A stretch of DNA of 64,000 bases. It comes from Harmothoe impar (lineage: Eukaryota > Annelida > Polychaeta > Phyllodocida > Polynoidae). Position 1 is the stretch's first letter; every line of letters starts with the position of its first letter. The translations under genes and the position numbers were made by a program. The notes under the pieces were generated by a model. That model searched no databases. It was given only the letters and a program-made list of their open reading frames with translations, and was not told the DNA's origin. Of this stretch, positions 1 to 9,601 are shown piece after piece. Location of the stretch: NCBI GenBank assembly GCA_947462335.1, contig OX381717.1:15739166-15803165 (forward strand). Direction: 5' to 3'.

Positions 1-476
1 TGCAAAGAATCACTTTGAAACCTTGCTACTTGACCTCAGAATGCATCATACCAGCTAATTCTACCGACTGATTATAAGTGTCAGTCTCATGATGGCATAT
101 TATTACTATTGTATTGAATTGAGGTCTAGCTTCTGTATCAATCATAGGGAGAAGTGATTTATAAAGGTCGATGGACCAAATGCTTTTGGACCAGTTGGGT
201 CACTCAAAAAAGAACTGAGGGGGTAAAATGTACTGGGAATTTTAGAGTTTCCATGAATGATTTTCACTACATTTAGCAGTTAAGAGTTTATTGATCAAAA
301 AGTTGTTAAAAAATGTGTTATACTGTAAATTATTCCTAGCTAAGTGCAAGCTTTAACTTGAGACCAAATATTCCAATATTAAACCACTTTTTGACATTTT
401 TTATCATTTAAAATCTTAAAAATAAAAATAAAATTACGATTTTTATGATGCACGCGGTGATGAGAAACCAGCTTAT

Positions 477-722
477 TTTTTTGAGTGAACTTGAAAGGGG
501 GTACCAATCAAGTTGATGGGGGGACCAAATGAGGTCTACTTCTTCTTACCAAATGCCCATGTATTACAATAGATTAAAGTGGTTGGGTGTAATGGATTGT
601 ATTCATTGAGGAGGGGAAACATAGAAAAATAGTGGACCCCTCTCATAGGGGCACTGAAAAGATTCTGGGGTGCTTGGTGAAAATTCACGAATCCCCCTAT
701 TGTTAAAAAAATTACCCTTAGG
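477..722. repeat. Probable decayed G-rich inverted-repeat element
   Basis: The right end, with a C-run followed by TTGTTAAAAAAATTACCC, resembles the right end of the element at 39651-39939 (TTGTTAAAAAATGACCAGTCCC). The interior has the same G-runs followed by ACCAAA, and a 'gcccatgtattacaatag' stretch like the 'gcgttactatagctc' core of better copies. The left end is not clear. Confidence 0.35.
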
Positions 723-1401
723 TATTGTGGTACAATAATACACCATGGTGGCACATTTTGGCACTTTGGCATATTAATAATTTGGGTCAGAATAGATGAT
801 GAGGGAGGATTTAGCTGTTTGAGTTTGGAGTAACTTGGAGTCACTTAGACCGTTTCATTTTGCCCATGACCCCATATTTTCTTGTTTTCAATATGTTTCT
901 AAAGATCAAATTTAATGCATGCCTGTATTTTCATTGAGAAATTGTTTGGTGTTTTTTTTCCAAAAATGTATACATATTTTCCGTCCGGAACTTATTGCTT
1001 TTGCTGCAACTTATTTGTTGATAACAAAGGCCTAGTACATTACCACAGCACCAGGTGGCACCACAAGTCCATTGTAGCTCACATTCCAACTCTCCTCATT
1101 CTGGTAGAGAGTGTCTTGTCTAAATGTAGTCTCTGTTTGATCAAATCTTCCACCAAGGTTCAATTTTGTTATATTTTAAAGCCCGAACTTTTTGCTGGTT
1201 CAAACAGACATACAGCAACATTCAGATCCCTCATTAAACTTTTAATTTAAAGGGTATCACTACAGAAGTAGGTGCTGAAACCCTGTGGATGTCAGAGAAA
1301 CAACATTGTACTATGTAGCTAGTGCTGCCCTCTCGTGGCATATCTCAATAAGAGATGTATGGAATAATAGCACAACAGTCCTTCAGATCTCCACCAGAAT
1401 T

Positions 1402-1468
1402 TGTAGTGTAGTGGTTATGATGCCTGCTTTGCAATCAGAGGATCCGGAGTTCTATCCCAGAAGGTGCC
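1402..1468 (+). other. tRNA-like fragment (possible SINE head)
   Basis: An A-box-like stretch (GTAGTGTAGTGGTTATGATG) is followed by an anticodon-arm-like CTGCTTTGCAATCAG and a T-arm-like GGAGTTCTATCCC. The acceptor stem does not pair, and the T-loop has TTCTATC rather than TTCGANTC. It is more likely a tRNA pseudogene or a tRNA-derived SINE remnant than a working tRNA gene. Confidence 0.3.
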
Positions 1469-3110
1469 ATGACCTTTTCTCGAAAAAAGGTATGGTTATA
1501 TTTTTTTTTTTTTTGGGGGGGGGGGGTAAAAAAAGGGAGGGAAGGAATCTTACATTAAAGTCTAATTTTCACATAGAGAGTATTTAAGTAGCAACATCCA
1601 TTGTATGGGCTATAGAGCTTGATTGCCTCGCAAAGGAAGTACTTTTTCTTTAAATGGCCATTAAAGAAAAATGAGCATCACAACATATTGTGTTTTTTTC
1701 ATTTTCTATTTGATTATTCTGCTAACTAATCTAATCCAAAGTGATTCGAAGATAGCAATAGAAGAACATGGTCATCTGACCACAAAATAAAAATTACCTT
1801 TTAGAACTAGCTTTTTCAAGTGGCTTTCCCATAGAATTGAGCACTGTATCATGCCATTTTCTTTACCTTTTTTAGTTCCTAATGTATTGAACTAATATTA
1901 TACTTAGTTATATGCTGAAATCAATAGAATATCTAGATCATCCAACAGGTAGCGATACCCTTTAACTCAACTAATTGATGAGGGATTCTCCAGGAGCCAA
2001 CAAGGAGCAATGTTTGGGACTAGAGAAGGAGAGGAAGGTGAGGAAAAGCTGGGTTATTTTCCATTGGCAATTTAGAACTCGGGCAAAATAATTGACAGCA
2101 CTAAAGATGTGGGAAACCCATAAGGGAAGCCCCTTTATAATATTAAGGCTCCATTCCCCCAAAAGGGTGGGCCAATTTGCCAAATTCTAAATCCTACATA
2201 AATGTGTTCCAGATACAGTAAAAGTGTATTATGTATGGGTAGGTGCAGATTAAAGTGGTATCTATGGGCAGTTACAGTTCAGGAAATGTGTTCCATGGGG
2301 CAAACCATGGTCTTTTCTAGTGTATTTTCCAAAGGGGAATTTAAATCTTGCACAATCTTATTCAAAAATTTGGGCGATATCCGTGGGAAAGAGGGGGAAT
2401 CGAATAGATAGAAAGTTACATGATATTTGGGAACATCCTGACTCATTATCCGGGAAGAATTCATTTTTTCATTCCACACATCGGTTATTCTCATTCTAAC
2501 AACGACTAAACACTTGACAGTACAGCACTACATAAAACATGAAACCAACGAACTGTGAGTATGAAGGCGAAGCCTTTGTAAAATGGGGAAAAGATGCGCT
2601 CACTATGTAGAGATGAGATGACTTAGGACTAACCATAAACCTCAGGGCAACTATGTACAAACCATTAAGGCATAAACCTATTTAATGTCATTCTCCTGGC
2701 AGAGTCGTAGTGGTAGATCCAAACATGGAGCTCACCTACATGTATGCATTGTACAGTAGTGACTATGGATGGTGTCAGGTGTACAAAGACTATACTACTA
2801 GTTCAGCATAGTCTCACACTGTCAGACCAACCACATTCATATTAGTTATATATGCAGGTCCGTCTGTCAACAAACTGTGTGTGTTTGCATTCAGGCTGGT
2901 TGCCTATATTAAGGACTCACTATTAGTCTTGTATGCCAGTGCAACTGTTCAGATAGGAAAGAGGAAAGGCTAGATTGTACCAACTAACCTTTGTGAACCT
3001 GAGTTCGGATGGAAGGGGTCAAAGTAGTTGAGACTGTGTATGTAACGAAACATTGATAAACCTTTTGTTTTGCATCCTGTCCACCTTATTTTTACTGCCT
3101 TCACTCTTTC

Positions 3111-3174
3111 TTTATATATTACATATATTACATATATACATATATACATATATACATATTTTTATATATATATA

Positions 3175-3224
<50 letters not shown>
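3111..3224. repeat. TA-rich microsatellite, left of Ngaro-like element
   Basis: Almost pure TA dinucleotides with occasional C or T interruptions. The same type of sequence continues after 8531, so the retrotransposon between them inserted into this TA tract. Confidence 0.9.
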
Positions 3225-3228
<4 letters not shown>

Positions 3229-3383
3229 ACCAATACTCGTCTTGGGGAGTATTGGCATATATTCGCACACACACTAGTTATCAAGTATTCCACCAGGTGG
3301 GGGTGGGTACCCACCACACACTGTCTGTACGCATACTGTGTTCATTGTGCTTGTGTAAGGCCATGTAGACGCTTGTTCGCATT
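3225..3383 (+). repeat. Split direct repeat A1
   Basis: A 159-bp sequence beginning TGTGACCAATACTC and ending TTGTTCGCATT recurs at 8261-8419 with no difference that I can see. It contains a 9-bp stem (CCAATACTC/GAGTATTGG, from 3230) and the perfect palindrome GGTGGGTACCCACC. Confidence 0.95.
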
Positions 3384-3392
3384 TATTTGATT

Positions 3393-5018
3393 ATGCCGAA
3401 GATTTGTGAATCTTGTGAGACATCTTATGATGGGAGACTCAGCAAATGTCCTGAATGCGTCAGAGTGAAGCAGAAACAGGAATTTGAGGCGGACCAGTCT
3501 ACAGAGGAGGTGCTATTTGACCTCAACAAGAGTTTGAAGGAGCTCGAGGAAGACACTGCAAGGGACGAAATGGCCGCGGAAACGGCCAAGCAGAAGGCCC
3601 TGCTCAGTCAGAGTCAGGAGCTGGAGGAAGCCAGGAGGCAAATCGCACAAGCACAGGAGGAGAAGAAAGCCTTACTTGCAGAGGTGGACAAGGCCAGGAA
3701 GGAGAAGGCGGCCGCGGACAAGATGGCGAAGTCGAGACTGGAGGCGGCCAAGATGGCGGCGGCGAAGGCGACGGCTGAGGCAAGCAAGGCGAAGTCCGAG
3801 GCAGAGGCAGCCACTCAGGAGGCCGCCAGGTTAGAGGAGGCAGCCAAGTCAGCGGGTGTGGATGTTAAACATACGCCTCCTTCAAGCATTGATGTATTGG
3901 TGGGCAAATTAGAGTCCACAATCAGCAGTTTGGACAAACTTGTCTCGTGTGTGTCCTTGAAAAACCAAGATGGCGGGCATGATGACGGTGCGGCGAAGTT
4001 CAACTTCGTGAACAGCAAACCCCCAGGTGTGTCGGGGGAAGAGGGACCCGACTCGAGTGATGAACCACCTCATCATACGGTGGGCCCGCAGGGACCCAAC
4101 AACGGGTCCACTGGTGGATGGATTTACGTCGGCGACAGAGGTGCAGGCCCGGGATCTAGGACTGCAGGGCCTGCACCGGGTTGGGGTGTTACTCGCCCGC
4201 CTTACCCGGGCCAGTATCAGCAACAGCAGTATCATCAGCTGTTACTACAGCAACAGCAGAATCAGCAACAGTGGGGATTTAACCGGCGGGACAACGGTGA
4301 TCAACAGCAGCACGGTTGGGAGGATCAACACTCAGCCCATCAACACTACCCCCAGGAGGCCATGGGGGGTGGGTCAGGTTGCTGCAGGTCCCAGGAGGCA
4401 GAACTCAGTAAGTTCGACTACAGACGGTATCTTCCTGTTAGTGAGAGGAAAAAACAACTGGTTATCAGTTCAACAGAAGAACTATGGAACTTCCACAATT
4501 GTTTGTTAAAAGAATTGATGTGGGCGGGACAAGATGTATGTGGCTTCATCGATCATATGAATTACATGTCAGAGATGGCCAGAACAAATATATATGATAT
4601 TCGGGCTCTGGTGGCGTATGATGAGGATTTTCTGGAGTTGGCCCGCCAGTGGGGACCTATGGTTTATCATGGGGCTGATACCAAATTTACTAACACTAGG
4701 TTAGGGGCTGCAGGCACTAGGGCAGCTATGTCGGCCAGAGATCAGCAACGGGGCCGGGGCTATCATAACAGGGGCAGGAGTAGTTACCGGGGAGGTGGCT
4801 CCTCTGGTAGCTCCCGGGGAGGCTACGGCGGTGGCAGCGGTCAGGTCAAACAGCTGTCGGGCTGGCGCAGACTGGCAGCTGACAGGGGAGTCTGTTTCAA
4901 GTATTGCCAGGGTGTCAATTGTGTAAACTGCCAATTCAAACATCAGTGTGTGTATTGCGACAGTGTCAGTCACTCGATGGCGGATTGCCCGAAGAACCCG
5001 GGCGATAATGGGGCCTGA
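3393..5018 (+). CDS. Ngaro-like element ORF1, Gag-like protein
   Basis: A 541-codon ORF from the first ATG after repeat A1. The N-terminus carries two CxxC pairs (CESC and CPEC, within the first 25 residues), suggesting a small zinc-binding unit. A long alanine/lysine/glutamate-rich stretch that should form a coiled coil follows (about residues 35-150), then a glycine/glutamine-rich linker. A conserved-looking folded region follows (about residues 345-440), then an arginine/glycine-rich tail. A zinc knuckle CVYCDSVSHSMADC (CX2CX4HX4C) lies near the C-terminus. These features suit an RNA-binding structural protein of the retrotransposon particle. The frame ends at TGA (5016-5018) and continues open in the same frame into the RT ORF. 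No similarity to a named host protein was recognised. Confidence 0.85.
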   Translation: MPKICESCETSYDGRLSKCPECVRVKQKQEFEADQSTEEVLFDLNKSLKELEEDTARDEMAAETAKQKALLSQSQELEEARRQIAQAQEEKKALLAEVDKARKEKAAADKMAKSRLEAAKMAAAKATAEASKAKSEAEAATQEAARLEEAAKSAGVDVKHTPPSSIDVLVGKLESTISSLDKLVSCVSLKNQDGGHDDGAAKFNFVNSKPPGVSGEEGPDSSDEPPHHTVGPQGPNNGSTGGWIYVGDRGAGPGSRTAGPAPGWGVTRPPYPGQYQQQQYHQLLLQQQQNQQQWGFNRRDNGDQQQHGWEDQHSAHQHYPQEAMGGGSGCCRSQEAELSKFDYRRYLPVSERKKQLVISSTEELWNFHNCLLKELMWAGQDVCGFIDHMNYMSEMARTNIYDIRALVAYDEDFLELARQWGPMVYHGADTKFTNTRLGAAGTRAAMSARDQQRGRGYHNRGRSSYRGGGSSGSSRGGYGGGSGQVKQLSGWRRLAADRGVCFKYCQGVNCVNCQFKHQCVYCDSVSHSMADCPKNPGDNGA

Positions 5019-5021
5019 CTA
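5016..5021 (+). promoter_or_regulatory. Probable stop-codon readthrough site (UGA CUA)
   Basis: ORF1 and ORF2 lie in the same frame, separated only by TGA followed by CTA. UGA-CUA is a well-known leaky stop context in animals and their viruses. The ORF2 frame has no ATG for roughly its first 180 codons, so a fusion made by readthrough is the simplest way to translate it. The second Ngaro-like element has the same layout at 60406. Confidence 0.65.
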
Positions 5022-7331
5022 CTCAACAGGCCGGTAGTGACTGACAGTGGCACGCCATCAATTGCTAAACAGTGTATAGTTCCGGACAGATTGTCTAATC
5101 ACTCCAGTGGAGTGGATGTTGCCACTAATTGTGTGGCTGAAGGCCAGATTGGCCCTAATTGCGTTGTTGTTAGCAGTTCGGCGGGCGTTGTTTGTTGTGA
5201 ACCGGAAGTTAGTGTTGTGCGCGATGTTGAAATTGTGGATGATTATTTGGAAAATGTCGTTGACTTTTTTGAAATTGCTGGCGATAATGATCTAGTTGGT
5301 TTGGTACATGCAGATGATGTTTATTCTGCAGATTGTAGTAACAGTAGTAACATTGTCGTGGATCAAAATATTTTGTACCGGAAAATCGTGTTGGGTGGGG
5401 CGGAAGATTTGTTGTCGCGCGTAGTTCTAATCCAAAATGGCGGTCGGGAGATTCATGTCACCGAAAACAGCGATGAGTTTTGGGAAAATCTCTCTCAAAA
5501 TGTGAGTATAGACACAGACACTGATAATTTGGTGGAATATAGTCGTATCTATGAACGTGAAACCCCGATGGCATTGGTAGATGTTGGTCCACACTGCGTG
5601 TTGCCGGTGTTTGATGATTGTGTCGAAGGCGTGTGCTGCTGCCGCTATTTTCTATGCGGTGCGGAGTGTCAATTAAAACCTTGCCGCTTCGCTGCAGCTG
5701 TAATGGGGTTCTGTCAAGATGTCACGGAAGAGGACTTGTTTGTACTCACAGGTGCATATCGGGGTGTGAGAATTGTTGATCATGACTGTCCTTGTAGCTA
5801 TGAATGCGAGAATTACAATTCAATTACCGGTAAGGCGTTTGGTGTGGAAATGAATGCCAAGTTGTTGGAAGAGATGGGGGAAGACAAGGTCCGTATTGTA
5901 AAGGACCGTCCACGGTGTGTACATGCATTAGGAGGGAGAACAAAGTCAAATGGTAAACTCCGCCCTATAACTGATTGCTCCAAGCCTGACGATGTCAATA
6001 TCAATGAGTTTATGGTTACCACATGTGCCAAGTTCAAATACAAGACTGTTGATACGGTAGTCGGCATGATGTACCCATATGACTATGGAGCTGTGAGTGA
6101 CATAGCCAGTGCTTATCGCTCAGTCCATTTGATCCCGTCTCAAAGATGTTACCAAGGATTATCATGGGACTTTGGCATGGGCAGTGTGTATCTAGAGGAC
6201 TTGAGACTGTGCTTCGGGCTGAGATCGGCCCCGTACATATTCACTCAATTTTCTAACTTTATTGTGAAATGCGGTGTCAAGATAGGAATACCGCGCTGTG
6301 TCAATTACTTGGACGACTATGTAGTACTGGGCAGCAGCCAGGAGGAATGCCAGCAGGCACAGTACACTCTACACAATATTTTGTGTAACTTTGGGTTCAA
6401 GATAGCAGCGGATAAAGTGTCATCACCGAGTCAACACTTCAAATACCTCGGCATATTAGTGGACACGGCCAAGATGATTGTCAGCATCGATGACGACAAG
6501 CTCAGTAGAGTCAAGAAAGAGGTGTTGGGATTATTGGACAAGTCAGTGTGTAAACGTGATACTCTGGAGGAGGTGGCGGGACTCCTAGCTCACTGTGCCA
6601 CAGTAGTGAAGGGTGGGAGGACATTCGCCAGACGTATATACAACACTCTCAGGGATCAGCAAGGCAAACTAGTGACTCTCAATGAGTTGATTAGACAAGA
6701 CTTCATCTGGTGGTCATCATTTGTGACGTGGTTTAACGGCAAGGCTAAAGTACTGGGGGCGGACGCTACCCCAGTTTATGTATATACAGACTCCTCTGAC
6801 TACGGGTTTGGTGGACATATTGATGACGATTACTTCTGGGGGGAGTGGGATAGGGAGGCAATACAGTGTCCCCACTCAGAAAACCCCCCTCTGATAGACC
6901 AGTACGAGGATCACATAAATATCACAGAATTGTGGCCAGTGGTGGTGTCTGTTCACCGCTGGGGAGTGAGGTGGCGCAATTCGAGTGTGTATATAGTGAC
7001 AGACAATACCCAAGTTCAGTCTTGGGTCAATACAGGACGTAGTGTTAACCCTTATGCTATGGCTTGGCTCAGGGAATTGTTCTGGGTGGCGGCGTTTTAT
7101 AATTTGAACATTAAAGCATGCAGGATCTCTTCAAAGGAAAATGTCTTGGCAGATGCTTTGTCCCGTTTATATAGTGATGATTGTGGGGTGATTTGTGACA
7201 CACTACTACCAGGGTTCTATGATTGTTGCAGGGCGTCTCGAGCTGCAGGACGAATGGGTAGAAGTGAGAGAGCTGTGTTGGTCAGAAAACACAAAGCGAG
7301 CAAGAAAGAGTCAGTGGAAAAAGTACTTTGA
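5019..7331 (+). CDS. pol: Ngaro-like element ORF2, reverse transcriptase-RNase H
   Basis: The open frame continues directly from the ORF1 stop, so no separate start codon is proposed. A poorly conserved, acidic N-terminal part ends in a cysteine-rich stretch (CVEGVCCC...CGAECQLKPC, nt 5620-5690). The RT domain follows (about nt 5820-6540) with ITDCSKPDD, the first catalytic aspartate in VSDIASAYR, and the YLDD box at 6306-6317. RNase H follows, with catalytic-type aspartates in YTDSSDYGFGG (D at 6789) and VTDNTQVQ, ending at VLADALSRL. The enzyme would copy element RNA into DNA and remove the RNA strand. The 3' end overlaps the recombinase ORF by about 110-140 bases in another frame. Confidence 0.9.
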   Translation, partial: LLNRPVVTDSGTPSIAKQCIVPDRLSNHSSGVDVATNCVAEGQIGPNCVVVSSSAGVVCCEPEVSVVRDVEIVDDYLENVVDFFEIAGDNDLVGLVHADDVYSADCSNSSNIVVDQNILYRKIVLGGAEDLLSRVVLIQNGGREIHVTENSDEFWENLSQNVSIDTDTDNLVEYSRIYERETPMALVDVGPHCVLPVFDDCVEGVCCCRYFLCGAECQLKPCRFAAAVMGFCQDVTEEDLFVLTGAYRGVRIVDHDCPCSYECENYNSITGKAFGVEMNAKLLEEMGEDKVRIVKDRPRCVHALGGRTKSNGKLRPITDCSKPDDVNINEFMVTTCAKFKYKTVDTVVGMMYPYDYGAVSDIASAYRSVHLIPSQRCYQGLSWDFGMGSVYLEDLRLCFGLRSAPYIFTQFSNFIVKCGVKIGIPRCVNYLDDYVVLGSSQEECQQAQYTLHNILCNFGFKIAADKVSSPSQHFKYLGILVDTAKMIVSIDDDKLSRVKKEVLGLLDKSVCKRDTLEEVAGLLAHCATVVKGGRTFARRIYNTLRDQQGKLVTLNELIRQDFIWWSSFVTWFNGKAKVLGADATPVYVYTDSSDYGFGGHIDDDYFWGEWDREAIQCPHSENPPLIDQYEDHINITELWPVVVSVHRWGVRWRNSSVYIVTDNTQVQSWVNTGRSVNPYAMAWLRELFWVAAFYNLNIKACRISSKENVLADALSRLYSDDCGVICDTLLPGFYDCCRASRAAGRMGRSERAVLVRKHKASKKESVEKVL

Positions 7332-8151
7332 ATTCTGCAGTAAACATGAACTGGAACCACTCCCTGCAACAATGGAGTGCGTGGGGTTATATATTACCTA
7401 CCTGGCTAGAAGATGTTGTTATGTGACGATTGCCAATTACCTCAGTGGACTTTGGGCTTTACATGATTATTGGGGGGTACCTCATGTGGACCCTACTAAC
7501 TTTCTGATTAGATCTACACTACTGGGGGCCAAACGCCTGCTGGGTTGTGAGTCAGTCCAGGCGGAACCCCTTTCTCCTGAGGACATGAGATCAATATGGG
7601 GGAAACTTAATATGGACATTCAGTCAGATCTGCAATTCTGGAGCGCTCTGTGCCTGATGTACAGGTGCCTACTAAGGGTCAGTCATATTGTGACGTCTCC
7701 ACACGCCATGAAGATGAAGGACATTGTGATCACAGATACCGGTATGGATGTGATCATCAGGTCGTCGAAAACTATTCAATTTAAAGAAAGGTTGCTGACA
7801 ATACCGGTACTAGCGTCAGTGGGCAGTGTGCTTTGCCCCTGCGCGTACTTGAAGTATTACATTACAAAGTCGGGGTCGGATCCTGAGGCCCCGCTGTTTC
7901 CATACACCTACAGTAACTTCAATGGTCGCCTCAAGAAAATCTGCTTGGAGGCGGGCTTAGTGGGGAAGTACAGTTCTCATAGCATCCGTAGGGGTGCAGC
8001 TACATTTCTGTCTACTTTTCTGCCAATGCATGTGATAAAAACTTATGGGGACTGGAGGTCATGGTCCGTCCTTCTCTACATCAGTGATAACTACAAGTCG
8101 AGGAAAGCCAAGGACAAACTGGTGGCGGACAAACTGCTAGCCTACGTATAA
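7219..8151 (+). CDS. Ngaro-like element tyrosine recombinase
   Basis: The product is a phage-integrase-family (tyrosine) recombinase that would insert the DNA copy in place of an integrase. The catalytic set is visible: the first arginine in MYRCLLRVSH, the HxxR box in SHSIRRG (nt 7978-7995), a tryptophan in GDWRSW, and the nucleophilic tyrosine in LLYIS (codon at 8077). The N-terminal half contains the SAM-like DNA-binding segment typical of these enzymes (YFEFCSKHELEPLP... SGLWALH). I take the first ATG at 7219; the frame is open from 7195 and overlaps the RNase H frame. Length of about 310 residues is normal for the family. Confidence 0.9.
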   Translation: MIVAGRLELQDEWVEVRELCWSENTKRARKSQWKKYFEFCSKHELEPLPATMECVGLYITYLARRCCYVTIANYLSGLWALHDYWGVPHVDPTNFLIRSTLLGAKRLLGCESVQAEPLSPEDMRSIWGKLNMDIQSDLQFWSALCLMYRCLLRVSHIVTSPHAMKMKDIVITDTGMDVIIRSSKTIQFKERLLTIPVLASVGSVLCPCAYLKYYITKSGSDPEAPLFPYTYSNFNGRLKKICLEAGLVGKYSSHSIRRGAATFLSTFLPMHVIKTYGDWRSWSVLLYISDNYKSRKAKDKLVADKLLAYV

Positions 8152-8184
8152 TGGGGCAAAAGTTTTGGTTGTGTTGGGCTGTTG

Positions 8185-8261
8185 GCCGCCGTAGTTGGAA
8201 TCTAGGGGCAAAAGTTCACACTAGTCTGTTCACTTCATTATAAATAGTACAAGGGGAATAT
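8185..8261 (+). repeat. Split direct repeat B1
   Basis: Begins GCCGCCGTAGTTGGAATC, ends CAAGGGGAATAT, and recurs at 8455-8531. It abuts A2 with no spacer, so the B1/A2 junction GGGGAATA-TGTGACC should equal the circle junction of the intermediate. Confidence 0.95.
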
Positions 8262-8419
8262 GTGACCAATACTCGTCTTGGGGAGTATTGGCATATATTC
8301 GCACACACACTAGTTATCAAGTATTCCACCAGGTGGGGGTGGGTACCCACCACACACTGTCTGTACGCATACTGTGTTCATTGTGCTTGTGTAAGGCCAT
8401 GTAGACGCTTGTTCGCATT
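8261..8419 (+). repeat. Split direct repeat A2
   Basis: Internal-right copy of A1, identical by eye over 159 bp. It is followed by 35 bp of unique sequence and then B2. Confidence 0.95.
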
Positions 8420-8454
8420 AATTTTTTTCTTTGTTGTGATAAATAAATGTTGAT

Positions 8455-8525
8455 GCCGCCGTAGTTGGAATCTAGGGGCAAAAGTTCACACTAGTCTGTT
8501 CACTTCATTATAAATAGTACAAGGG

Positions 8526-8531
<6 letters not shown>
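8455..8531 (+). repeat. Split direct repeat B2
   Basis: Second copy of B1 and right end of the element, running straight into TA repeats. Confidence 0.95.
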
Positions 8532-8617
<86 letters not shown>

Positions 8618-8640
8618 TCATATATATATATATAAATTAT
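8532..8640. repeat. TA microsatellite, right of Ngaro-like element
   Basis: TA dinucleotides with a few C/G interruptions, the continuation of the tract at 3111-3224. Confidence 0.9.
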
Positions 8641-9601
8641 ATGTATACATACAAAAAAAATTTGGTACACTGTTCCCGTGACCAGTTTGGTTGCCTAATA
8701 GGTAAGCCAAATTACAATTTTCAATAGGCTGGTATGCCTACCCTGGAATGGGTACTGCTAAAAGTAAGGGGGCTGGTATGACTAGTCACTCAGTATTAGG
8801 GAGTTTTACACGCCCAGGCAAGGAGGCCAAGCACATCAGTCACTGGAGGACATACACCTCTCCACATAAAATAATATGGGAGGCTCAGTTGGTGCTGCTC
8901 CAACTCCAAAAAGGGATTGCAATTACAACAGCTAGGACAAGTGGAATGAGGGGAGATGGTATCCCACGCAAACCCCCGAGTTGGATAACACTGAACATTT
9001 GGCTGGCGAGTTGAACGATGGTCATGCTGAATGAGGAAATTCTAAAGAAGAATGCTGGGATTGTAGAATGGGAACGGTATCTGTAGCAGTTGAACTCTGA
9101 AAATGATCAAATAGTTCATAGGTTGGAAATTGTTAGGCAGAAGTTCAATAAAGTTAATGCACTTCAGATAGCTCATACTTAGTACATACTCATACCGATA
9201 CATCATCCTGACACTAATGGCAAAATGTAATTAACTCTTGTAAAAAAATACAGGGCATTTATTTAATAATGTGTTAATTTGTAAGGCATGTGTTTCAGCC
9301 TGGTGAATGGAAGAAAGCGTGAGGCAGACATTAACTCATACAATGTTCTTAGCAAAATAGGACTGCGGCCCATTACAAAGAGTGCGAAAGCAATGTATTT
9401 TTCCACAATCATGAGGGTATATTGTGGTAATTTGAGCAATTTCTAAACTCTAATGACCGTACCGTCGGTACCACAGAGACTGCCCTCTACAATGAAGGAG
9501 TGAAGCTGGAAGGTTTTGTTTGTATTGCTGTAGTACAGAGTAGGGAATCAGAAAGGCAGAGAAGCCTTTTGAGCTGCTCATTGGATTTAACAAGAGTAGA
9601 C
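8641..9601. other. Upstream flank of the SLC6 gene
   Basis: No recognisable coding sequence apart from the probable 5' untranslated part of SLC6 exon 1 just before 9602. No clear TATA box or other promoter element was identified. Confidence 0.5.

Larger units (their letters stand above)
1..3110. other. Gene-free flank with repeat remnants
   Basis: I see no exon with splice signals or recognisable protein similarity here. Open frames are short and of random composition. It holds a poly-T/poly-G run near 1501-1527, a tRNA-like fragment near 1402-1468 and a probable decayed copy of the G-rich inverted-repeat family (477-722). Confidence 0.6.
3225..8531 (+). mobile_element. Ngaro-like DIRS-order tyrosine-recombinase retrotransposon
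   Basis: The element encodes a Gag-like protein, a reverse transcriptase-RNase H and a tyrosine recombinase, in that order. There is no integrase and there are no LTRs. Its ends are split direct repeats: A1 at the left, then B1-A2-B2 at the right, the arrangement known for Ngaro-type elements, where recombination of a circular intermediate at the B1/A2 junction gives integration. No DAM-like methylase domain is visible, which also fits Ngaro rather than DIRS1. A1 and A2 look identical by eye and the reading frames are open except for one in-frame UGA, so this copy looks young and possibly active. It is flanked by TA repeat on both sides. Confidence 0.9.

Noticed and set aside
3070..3390. Short ORFs across TA repeats and repeat A (also 8262-8453)
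   Set aside because: They are translations of the microsatellite and split direct repeats; the same short peptide appears at both A copies.
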